DNA from: Acetobacter aceti NBRC 14818
GTDB lineage: Bacteria > Pseudomonadota > Alphaproteobacteria > Acetobacterales > Acetobacteraceae
Direction: 5' to 3'
Assembly: GCF_000193495.2 (NCBI RefSeq)
Contig: NZ_AP023410.1
Span: 1-64,000, forward strand
Length of the DNA: 64,000 nt
In this document: positions 57,465 through 64,000 of the stretch, piece by piece
Numbering within the stretch: position 1 is the first letter of the stretch
How the letters are laid out: every line of letters begins with the position of its first letter
Notes under the pieces: model-generated
The model's input: only the letters and a program-made list of their open reading frames with translations
Told to the model about the DNA's origin: nothing
Databases searched by the model: none
Made by a program: the position numbers and the translations under genes

Positions 57465-59399
57465 TCAGGCGTCAAGGCGCGTGAAGGCCCATCGGATGGC
57501 ATTGGCCAGAACAGGGGGCACTGGCGGAGGAGGTAATTCCATGTCCGAAGCCTCATCCTTTCGGATACCGTCTTCGGCTGGGCTGTCTTCCTGATCGCTG
57601 GTCTGCGCAGTTTCCGATGCGTCATTTTCAGAGAGCGGACCAGGAGCCTTTTCCTGATCTACTGTGTCCTCGGTTTCTTTCGCGGCTTCAATGGCTTTGG
57701 CCAAAGGCGTCTGTTCTTTTACCTCTTCCTCAGACTCTGAAGAGGGCGGAGGCGTCGGTTCGGCTTCAGACTGCTGGGACACCGTCTCATTCGGTTTTTC
57801 AGGCGAGGTTTCTGGCTGGCTGTTCACATCAACAGTCGGAACCGCAGGCTGGACCTCAGATGGCCGCACAACAATCTGCTGCGTGGGCATTGGATCCTTG
57901 AACCCGAAATAAATGCTGTCTTCTATCGTGGAATAACCGTTGCTGCGGAATCTCCAGACTTCGTCACCGGCATGCAGAAGGATGTCTGTTTCTTCCAGTT
58001 CGACACGCACGGAAGGATGGAGATGGAAACGCAGAACAAATTCAGGTGGAGCGCCTGCCGTATCAAGCCTGTCCTCTCCCCGAAGATCGGATCCCTCGCC
58101 GGAGAGAAACAGACGTCTGCGGTAAGAGCCACAACCCACCGGACGATAGCAGTCTGACGCCAGTTCGATCATATGGTCGATGCCAGAGACAGAATGCTCC
58201 CATGTGACATCAGGCCGCACATCCACAGAGCCGTCCCGCCGCCAGAGCACGGGAGGACAGGCCGGGATCGACAGCACGGAATGCGCGGGCGCGTCTCTCA
58301 GGGCCTCGTGCCAGCCGGCGCGCGGGCTGGCGCCGCAATTGACGATAATCTGTGAGCGCCCGGAAGACAGCTCCATCGACATCAGACCACCATGGGCGAG
58401 GGCGTCAAATCCTTTGGGCGGAGGTCCACCCGCATCCACAAACAGAACGGTATTGCCGGATGTCGCTCTCACAAAACGTCCATCGCGCATGTTGCGGGCG
58501 AGAATGTTTCCACGCGGCATGGCGCGGGCGATAATCAGATTGATCAGGGCCGGATCATGCGGCCATGTGCCGTTGAACAGGGCAAGACGACCGTCCCCAT
58601 GACGAAAGGCGCGGAGCACCGGAGCCATGCGATCAAGTGCTGAGGCAAGCGTGGTCGGCATCGGGATACGGGCCGACTGCAGCATCAGGCGCATCTCGGC
58701 CAGTTCCCGCAGCACGAGAAGCTGTGCGCCGGGACTGCGGGAGGCATGGCACCCGTCCGGCAGAACCTGCATGTCCAGCTCGGGGTCAATCAGCTTCATG
58801 TAGCGGCTGAGAAAGGCTTTCTGCTCCGGAATGGCGACCGCCGTGGCCAGTAGACCCTTCAGGCCGCGCAGGGTCGTCCAGTCATGACGGTCTGTCGGCA
58901 GGATGGCGGCAAGCGTCCGGGCTTCGAGGACGATCCTCTGAAGAAGCGCCCGACGATAGTCCTCATCAGCGGAGGCTGCGAAAAAATCGTATTGCGCCAG
59001 CCATGCGGCGATACGGGCTCCGGTTGTCGAGGAGTCTTCCAGCAGTGTCATGCCGATGGGCTGGGCAATCCAGTCCGCGACAAGAGCGCGTGCCTGCGCG
59101 CGTGCAGACTCTGAACCGAGTTCCCTCAGATCCCGTAACCATTCAAAACTCTGGAACCAGTCGCGAAACAAAGGCGACCATGTTTCGTCAGACCAGACAC
59201 CTTTCCGGATCGAGATGGTTTCACCGCCGTGGGAGGCTGTACCACGGACAAGCAACTCACCGTTACCGGCATCGCCGGGCCAGAGGTCACGAACAGTCTG
59301 TGCCGGAGTGGAGGGGATGGATCTCAGGCCACCCAAAGGACCGAGCAGCGCAAAAGAAAGTCGCGCATCACGCCACCATCGGCCCAGACCCATACTCAA
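57465..59399 (-). CDS. Heparinase II/III-family protein
   Basis: The 644-residue protein has an N-terminal alpha/alpha toroid (SFEWLRDLRELG, DRHDWTTLRGLKGLL, PDGCHASRSPGAQLLVLREL) and the heparinase II/III beta-sandwich domain (FVDAGGPPPKGFDALAHGGLMSMELSS, then RRRLFLSGEGSDLRGED). Family members are polysaccharide lyases; the substrate is unknown, and there is no clear signal peptide. About residues 513-630 form an acidic, Pro/Ser/Glu-rich, probably disordered segment before a conserved-looking end (AIRWAFTRLDA). A strong AAGGAGGA ribosome site precedes the ATG. It is followed by the glycosyltransferase gene; rpe lies 36 bp upstream. Confidence 0.85.
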   Translation of the reverse strand: MSMGLGRWWRDARLSFALLGPLGGLRSIPSTPAQTVRDLWPGDAGNGELLVRGTASHGGETISIRKGVWSDETWSPLFRDWFQSFEWLRDLRELGSESARAQARALVADWIAQPIGMTLLEDSSTTGARIAAWLAQYDFFAASADEDYRRALLQRIVLEARTLAAILPTDRHDWTTLRGLKGLLATAVAIPEQKAFLSRYMKLIDPELDMQVLPDGCHASRSPGAQLLVLRELAEMRLMLQSARIPMPTTLASALDRMAPVLRAFRHGDGRLALFNGTWPHDPALINLIIARAMPRGNILARNMRDGRFVRATSGNTVLFVDAGGPPPKGFDALAHGGLMSMELSSGRSQIIVNCGASPRAGWHEALRDAPAHSVLSIPACPPVLWRRDGSVDVRPDVTWEHSVSGIDHMIELASDCYRPVGCGSYRRRLFLSGEGSDLRGEDRLDTAGAPPEFVLRFHLHPSVRVELEETDILLHAGDEVWRFRSNGYSTIEDSIYFGFKDPMPTQQIVVRPSEVQPAVPTVDVNSQPETSPEKPNETVSQQSEAEPTPPPSSESEEEVKEQTPLAKAIEAAKETEDTVDQEKAPGPLSENDASETAQTSDQEDSPAEDGIRKDEASDMELPPPPVPPVLANAIRWAFTRLDA

Positions 59400-59435
59400 G
59401 CTCCTCCTTCAACCGGGATTACACGACTGCGGTTT

Positions 59436-60101
59436 TTAGTTGCTGTTCCTTAGCGCCCTGATGGCGGCCGCATAATCCTCACGTCCGTAAACCGCGCTTC
59501 CTGCAATCAGAACGTCCGCACCTGCGGCAGTGGCTAGAGGAGCGGTTTCCGGATCAATGCCGCCGTCGACGGCCAGCCGGATTGATTTGCCAGATGACTT
59601 TATCATGCCGCGCAAGGTGCTGATTTTCCGAAGCTGGCTATGCAGGAATTTCTGCCCGCCAAATCCCGGATTGACGGACATCACAAGAATGAGATCCACT
59701 ATGTCGAGCACTTCCGACAGGGCTTCCGGCGGTGTGGCAGGGCAGAGCGAAACGCCTGCCTTTACGCCAAGCGCCTGAATGGCCTGTAGGGAACGGTGCA
59801 GATGAGGACCGGCCTCCGCATGGACCGTAATATGGTCGGCCCCGGCACTGGCGAATGCTTCCAGATAGGGATCGACGGGCTCGATCATGAGATGCACATC
59901 GAACGGCAGCTTCGAGTGGGGACGAAGCGCTTTGACGATGGCCGGACCGAAAGAAATATTCGGCACAAAGTGACCATCCATCACATCCAGATGGACCCAG
60001 TCGGCACCGGCTTTTTCTATAGCCGCAACCTCTTCGCCCAGTCGGGCGAAGTCGGCGGCCAGAATGCTCGGTGCAATCAGAGGAGAAGAAATGCTGGTCA
60101 T
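59436..60101 (-). CDS. rpe: Ribulose-phosphate 3-epimerase
   Basis: Rpe interconverts ribulose-5-phosphate and xylulose-5-phosphate in the pentose phosphate pathway. The TIM-barrel signatures are clear: [35 protein letters not shown] with metal and catalytic residues, [30 protein letters not shown] and [11 protein letters not shown]. The ATG at 60101 has a GAGG upstream and gives 221 residues; the frame extends to 60122. Confidence 0.95.
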   Translation of the reverse strand: MTSISSPLIAPSILAADFARLGEEVAAIEKAGADWVHLDVMDGHFVPNISFGPAIVKALRPHSKLPFDVHLMIEPVDPYLEAFASAGADHITVHAEAGPHLHRSLQAIQALGVKAGVSLCPATPPEALSEVLDIVDLILVMSVNPGFGGQKFLHSQLRKISTLRGMIKSSGKSIRLAVDGGIDPETAPLATAAGADVLIAGSAVYGREDYAAAIRALRNSN

Positions 60102-60525
60102 GGCCTCGTTATCGGCAAACATCGGAAAGGGCGCAACAGGAGTTCTGAGGGGTTCTGCATAAAATGAGTAAAGCTGGTCTTTGTCGTCTTCTTTTTTGTT
60201 ACAAATAAAACAGTTTCCTGATGATCACGATGAATTGGCAATCAGTCATTAAGATGGCGAACCGAATGGACTGCTCCTGTTTGTTTCAGACAGGCCGTCA
60301 GTTCGAGGCATCAACACCCGGTAGAGGCGTGCAGAAGTTCGATGGTCTGAAAGCAGATCATTACGATCAGGTCGTGAGTCCGAGTAATGGACTGCCTTGG
60401 TGTGGAAATCTTTAAAAACACAGCAGATTTACAGGAAAATTATTGATGTCTTCGCGTGAACGGCTTCCGGTAATCTGAACCCCTCACAATCCGGTGCATC
60501 AGTCAGTGCACACCGGCTAGCGGGG
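60102..60525. other. Intergenic region, no convincing gene
   Basis: This 424-bp gap is AT-richer than its surroundings. It probably holds the rpe promoter on the minus strand and the end of the upstream gene. CCGGTG (60491-60496) and CACCGG (60511-60516) can pair in a hairpin but lack a T-run. A 64-codon plus-strand frame at 60221-60415 has no ribosome site and no recognisable product. Confidence 0.45.
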
Positions 60526-61173
60526 CTAAAGACAGAAAGAAACATGCCCGGCGCGATTATCCGAAAGACAGGGACGATCACCGGGAACGTGCTGGAAACT
60601 GAGAGCAACAGGGGCGCGCCAGACTTTCAGGGCCGCCACTTCCTGCGCAAGCAACTGCGTTTTCGCATCATCCGATTGCGGAAAACCAGCAATAGCCGTT
60701 GCGGAAGACAGAGCCGGCATCTCTTTCCAGACCGGCGTGGAAAAAGCCTGAAAGGCTGATGCGGCATCTTCAATCAGCAGAGACAGAGTGCGACTGCCGA
60801 AAGCCACGCCTGAAACAGTGGCAAGAGACTGCTTTGCAAGGAACAGTGCGCCAAGCGGAAAGCCCTCACCGCCGCTATAGCTCGCCAGAGCAATGTCTGA
60901 TGCCTCCGGAAAGCGGAAGAACGTCGTCTGATGACGCCCTGTCCAGGAATCGCCGGAATGAATCATGCAGCCTGTATGAGGGGACGGGATGCGAAAGAAC
61001 CAGCGTTCGAACAGTTCCTTCTGATACCAGAGCAACCTGCCTGACGGAGAGGTAGCCTGCCTGCTGGTCACAAAATTCAGGACAGCGCGCAACCCCGGAA
61101 GAACACCGAGCATCTCACGCCACAGGATGCGTCCTTCCGGCGTATCGATATGCTCTATCCGGGCTGCTTCCAT
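60526..61173 (-). CDS. Uncharacterised protein between rsmB and rpe
   Basis: I do not recognise this 215-residue protein. It starts MEAARIEHIDTPEGRILWREML at 61173, eleven bases after the rsmB stop; a longer frame to 61269 would overlap rsmB and is less likely. It is a soluble-looking alpha/beta protein with motifs such as HTGCMIHSGDSWTGRHQTTF and SYSGGEGFPLGALFLAKQSL, and no signal peptide or membrane helix. Operon-like spacing suggests co-expression with rsmB. Confidence 0.65.
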   Translation of the reverse strand: MEAARIEHIDTPEGRILWREMLGVLPGLRAVLNFVTSRQATSPSGRLLWYQKELFERWFFRIPSPHTGCMIHSGDSWTGRHQTTFFRFPEASDIALASYSGGEGFPLGALFLAKQSLATVSGVAFGSRTLSLLIEDAASAFQAFSTPVWKEMPALSSATAIAGFPQSDDAKTQLLAQEVAALKVWRAPVALSFQHVPGDRPCLSDNRAGHVSFCL

Positions 61174-61184
61174 CCCGCTGTCCT

Positions 61185-62567
61185 TCAGCTTTCCTTGACG
61201 AAGCGTGCCGCGAAGAAGCCGTCCATTCCGCCAAGATCCGGCCAGAGACCGGGGTGAGTGCGCACCCATCCTTCAGGCGTCAGGGCCTCGGGAAGATCCT
61301 GCATCTCTTCCGGTCTGATCGGGTCGGCTTTCAGTCCGAACTGACCGGCGATCTTGCGGGCCTGATCCGGCCCTTCTTCCTGCTGAAGCGAGCACACGGC
61401 GTAAACAAGACGACCGCCCGGTTTCAGCATCCGTGCAGCAGCCGCGAGAAGCCCTGTCTGCGCTTCAATCAGCGCCGCCAGATCACGCGGCCGCTTGATC
61501 CACAGTGCATCAGGATGACGACGTGCCGTCCCGGTGGCGGAACACGGCGCATCCAGCAGAATGGCGTCGAGCGGCGCCACCGGCTGCCATGCCGCCGCAT
61601 CGGCACAGACTGTTTTGACCATGTCGAGCTTCAGGCGCGTGAGATTTTCTTTCAGCCGTTCCAGACGGGCCGGATCACGCTCCAGCGCCGTCACCTGAGC
61701 GCCGGTGCAGGCAAGCTGTGCCGTTTTGCCACCGGGAGCCGCACAGAGATCGGCCACATGCTCACCCGGTTTCGCAGCAAGAAGACGTGCCGGAAGAGCG
61801 GCAGCGGCGTCCTGCACCCAGAACGTGCCTTCCTCGAAACCGGGCAGATCGGGAACACGGGTTCCAGCCGGGAAGCGCACCGATCCGGTTGGAAGGACAA
61901 TTCCTTCCTCCATCGGCGGCGCATCGGGCTTCAACGTCAGATCGAGCGGCGCTTCCTGCGCCAGACCGCGGGCGATTCTGCGCGCCACGCCCGGACCGAG
62001 ATATTTCCACGAAGACCACATCCAGCCGGGGATGTTCAGCCGTTCCTGATCAAGTCCTTCCAGCAGCGTCGCACCCTGTGTGGCGACCTTTCGCAGCACG
62101 GCGTTCGCCAGTCCGGCAAAGGGCGCGAGGTCACGGCGACGCAGCAGATTGACCGTGGTGCCAACAGCTGCATGCGGCGGTGTCTCAAGGAACAACAACT
62201 GACAGGCGCCAATCAGGAGCGCCACGCGGACAGGTTCCGGAGGCTGCTTGCGGAGGAAAGGCTCGAGTACAGCCGACAGCGTGCCCAGATGACGAAGAGT
62301 CGCGGCTCCCAGACGATGGGCAGCCGCACGGTCGCGCGGCTCGGCCTCACGCGCTTCCTGCGACCGGCCGAGCGTCGTTTCCAGCATGCGACGGTTTTCG
62401 ATGACGCCCCGCACGATGTCGTAAGCGATTTCCCGTGTCGGATCCGGCACAACCGGCGCGGCGGGCGCACGGGAGCGGCCTGATCGGGCCTGTCCGTTTC
62501 TGGAGGGGCCGGTCTTTTTCGATCCGTTGCGGGAGCGGGGCTGCGAGGTGTTTGACGGAATGTTCAT
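61185..62567 (-). CDS. rsmB: 16S rRNA (cytosine-5) methyltransferase RsmB
   Basis: RsmB methylates C967 of 16S rRNA. The 460-residue protein has an N-terminal NusB-like RNA-binding domain (REIAYDIVRGVIENRRML, AHRLGAATLRHLG) and a C-terminal SAM domain. Motif I is VADLCAAPGGKTAQLA, the catalytic Cys region is LLDAPCSATGTARRHPD, and the second Cys is in YAVCSLQQEEG. The first 45 residues are basic and Ser/Arg-rich. The ATG at 62567 with GGGA upstream is preferred to 62606. Confidence 0.93.
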   Translation of the reverse strand: MNIPSNTSQPRSRNGSKKTGPSRNGQARSGRSRAPAAPVVPDPTREIAYDIVRGVIENRRMLETTLGRSQEAREAEPRDRAAAHRLGAATLRHLGTLSAVLEPFLRKQPPEPVRVALLIGACQLLFLETPPHAAVGTTVNLLRRRDLAPFAGLANAVLRKVATQGATLLEGLDQERLNIPGWMWSSWKYLGPGVARRIARGLAQEAPLDLTLKPDAPPMEEGIVLPTGSVRFPAGTRVPDLPGFEEGTFWVQDAAAALPARLLAAKPGEHVADLCAAPGGKTAQLACTGAQVTALERDPARLERLKENLTRLKLDMVKTVCADAAAWQPVAPLDAILLDAPCSATGTARRHPDALWIKRPRDLAALIEAQTGLLAAAARMLKPGGRLVYAVCSLQQEEGPDQARKIAGQFGLKADPIRPEEMQDLPEALTPEGWVRTHPGLWPDLGGMDGFFAARFVKES

Positions 62568-62627
62568 TGTTCCCGGTGTGAATATCGGATGGCGAGGACA
62601 TCGCACGTCAGGCTGGCCGGTGCCAGT

Positions 62628-62656
62628 AGGTTTTTAGCCGCTGGCAGGTTTTTAGC
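62628..62656. repeat. Direct repeat upstream of the unknown gene pair
   Basis: AGGTTTTTAGC occurs at 62628-62638 and again at 62646-62656, 18 bp apart, in the divergent space between rsmB and the next gene. Both copies are preceded by a related G/C-rich half (CCAGT and TGGC), so they may be paired protein-binding sites. Confidence 0.5.
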
Positions 62657-62714
62657 AGTACGTTTTCAGTGAGCGCATTTCGTATTTCACATCATACTGG
62701 ATGTTTGAAAGGAC

Positions 62715-63749
62715 ATGGCCGGACTGCCCATGGAGACTCTCATCGTCGATCCTGTCCCGATGCGGCAGACACTTTCTCTTGCTACCGGGATCACCATTTT
62801 TCTCCCGACTGCCAGCCCCCTTTGTGGTGGCATGGCTCTCAGGGTTTACCCCGATGAACGGCCTCAGCTTCTCGTGCCCAACCCCTTGGGGACCGGTGTG
62901 ATGGTCGCCGGAGTAGAAGGACAGGACAGTCTGGGCTTCACCCTGACATCATTCGACCGGGTGCTCATCCGCCAGATAGCCTCTTTCAAGACCCTGACGC
63001 CACAGGACGTCAGGGAGCGGTTTCTTGACACGGCTGTCAAAGGATTCGCGGGGCGCGAGACGCAGAAACTTGCCCGCATTGCAACTAACGGACGCACCGT
63101 CAGGCGGGCAGCCATTCATCGGAAAGTGTCTGAACTGCTCACCGGCATTCCCGTGCATCCCGATCTGTCGGCCTATCTGGAGAATATTTTTTTCCATCTC
63201 GGATTTGCTCCGGAGTGCATACGCGCAGGAAGAGGGGCGTTTGCACTCAATGAACGCACTCCACCCCGTCTGGCGATTATCCGGAATGCATTGAGAGGAC
63301 TGGCTCCTTCCCTCAATTCTCTCGAAGGGAATGCCCTGACGACATCAGCTGTGATCATGGTGGCCACGGAAGCGCTGCGACGCATTGAGGCTCTCTATGG
63401 AGCGCATGCAGGACTTCTCAACGATCCGGCCCGTCTCGCGCATTTCAATGTCTCGTATGAGGGGGCGATCAGGGAAATCGCCACCCTTGATGGCTGGGTA
63501 CGCTTTGCCTTGATGCTTGAGGAGATCCCCCGTGCGCCATGTGCTGTGCACATGCTGGCCGATCTGGCGTCGCTGGCGCAGATTCTGTCTCACAGCAATC
63601 ATGCGTCGGCAGCACGTTCCCCTTTGGCCAGTGTAAGCAGGCCATCAATCGCGTCCTGGCCGCATGAAGTTGATCGCGGCCTCTATATCGAAGAACGCAA
63701 CGAGAGACTGCTTCACATGAGTCTCCTTTACGATATCAAGGAGAACTGA
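62715..63749 (+). CDS. Uncharacterised 344-residue protein
   Basis: I do not recognise this protein. It has no signal peptide; the N-terminal part looks beta-rich (METLIVDPVPMRQTLSLATGITIFLPTASP) and the rest helical (ALTTSAVIMVATEALRRIEALYG, MLEEIPRAPCAVHMLADLASLAQILSHS). A GAAAGGA ribosome site precedes the ATG. It is followed two bases later by a second unknown gene, so the two form an operon whose promoter region contains the direct repeat at 62628-62656. Confidence 0.7.
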   Translation: MAGLPMETLIVDPVPMRQTLSLATGITIFLPTASPLCGGMALRVYPDERPQLLVPNPLGTGVMVAGVEGQDSLGFTLTSFDRVLIRQIASFKTLTPQDVRERFLDTAVKGFAGRETQKLARIATNGRTVRRAAIHRKVSELLTGIPVHPDLSAYLENIFFHLGFAPECIRAGRGAFALNERTPPRLAIIRNALRGLAPSLNSLEGNALTTSAVIMVATEALRRIEALYGAHAGLLNDPARLAHFNVSYEGAIREIATLDGWVRFALMLEEIPRAPCAVHMLADLASLAQILSHSNHASAARSPLASVSRPSIASWPHEVDRGLYIEERNERLLHMSLLYDIKEN

Positions 63750-63751
63750 GG

Positions 63752-64000
63752 ATGGCGCTTCCTGTCCTGTCCTATGGCAGGCGTGATCAGTTTTCTGCTG
63801 AGGGGCCCGTTGCGACCTCATTCACGCTGCTGTTCCGCCCGCTGTGGCCGATCATCGTTCCCTCCACGGAGTGGATGCGGTCAAGCGAGCTTGCCCTGCG
63901 GTCCATCCCGGATACGTTGCTGGAGCCACTGCGTATCTGGATCATGAACTGTTTTCCGCAGGAGCATCTTGTCGAGAAGCTTATTGAGCTGGGCGACGGG
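63752..64000 (+). CDS. Uncharacterised protein, cut by the window end
   Basis: An open frame of 83 codons runs to the end of the window without a stop. It starts MALPVLSYGRRDQFSAEG two bases after the previous stop, with AAGGAGAA just upstream as ribosome site. No family is recognisable in the visible part. Close spacing means it is probably translated with the preceding unknown gene. Confidence 0.6.
   Translation, partial: MALPVLSYGRRDQFSAEGPVATSFTLLFRPLWPIIVPSTEWMRSSELALRSIPDTLLEPLRIWIMNCFPQEHLVEKLIELGDG

Noticed and set aside
60221..60415. 64-codon plus-strand open frame between rpe and the unknown gene
   Set aside because: No ribosome site and no recognisable protein features; coding cannot be supported.

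Overview
The window is a stretch of chromosome from an alphaproteobacterium. Gene content and order fit the acetic acid bacteria (Acetobacteraceae, probably Acetobacter or a close relative): the dnaA-dnaN-recF-gyrB start cluster, gatCAB, a moxR-DUF58-DUF4159 operon, a TIGR02300 zinc-finger protein, DUF2336 and DUF1285 proteins, and a membrane respiratory D-lactate dehydrogenase. Base composition is moderately GC-rich and coding is dense. I see no rRNA, convincing tRNA, insertion sequence, prophage or CRISPR array. This is mostly housekeeping core, and the unusual signals are small and local.

Layout. 0-7 kb: replication block dnaA, dnaN, recF, gyrB, then two uncharacterised genes, one a lipoprotein. 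8-13.4 kb, minus strand: plsC, then the overlapping run miaB-phoH-ybeY-corC (RNA modification and maturation). 13.5-19.8 kb: tamA and tamB, overlapping, for outer-membrane assembly. 19.8-20.7 kb: an AT-rich islet with one helix-turn-helix gene framed by inverted repeats. 20.8-26.7 kb: dld, a small exported protein, prmC, a D,D-carboxypeptidase, clpS and a TIGR02300 protein. 26.9-34.2 kb, plus strand: lytic transglycosylase/SPOR lipoprotein, truB, rpsO, pnp, a nitronate monooxygenase-like flavoprotein with a Cys cluster, and lolA. 34.5-41.6 kb, minus strand: moxR, DUF58, BatA-like/DUF4159 and a VWA-like membrane protein in tight overlap. 41.7-46 kb: DUF1285, cca, an ABC exporter and a DksA-type zinc-finger protein. 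46-51 kb: prmA, gatB, gatA and gatC on minus, ruvX on plus. 51-53.5 kb, minus strand: a PAS-GGDEF protein with a degenerate GGDIF active site, coupled to a DUF2336 protein. 53.7-56.3 kb: dapD, dapE and a membrane protein. 56.3-62.6 kb, minus strand: rsmB, an unknown gene, rpe, heparinase II/III-like protein and a glycosyltransferase. 62.7-64 kb: two unknown genes, the second cut by the window end.

Functional themes are chromosome replication; translation and RNA metabolism (miaB, ybeY, truB, rpsO, pnp, prmA, prmC, gatCAB, rsmB, cca, ruvX); envelope biogenesis (plsC, tamAB, lolA, carboxypeptidase, lytic transglycosylase, moxR operon, ABC exporter); and lysine/diaminopimelate synthesis (dapDE). 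The best second-look items are the probable catalytically dead c-di-GMP sensor coupled to DUF2336, the AT-rich regulator islet, a ten-base homopolymer inside a VWA-like gene, and the Cys-cluster flavoprotein. All functions are inferred from reading translated sequence; no database search was run.
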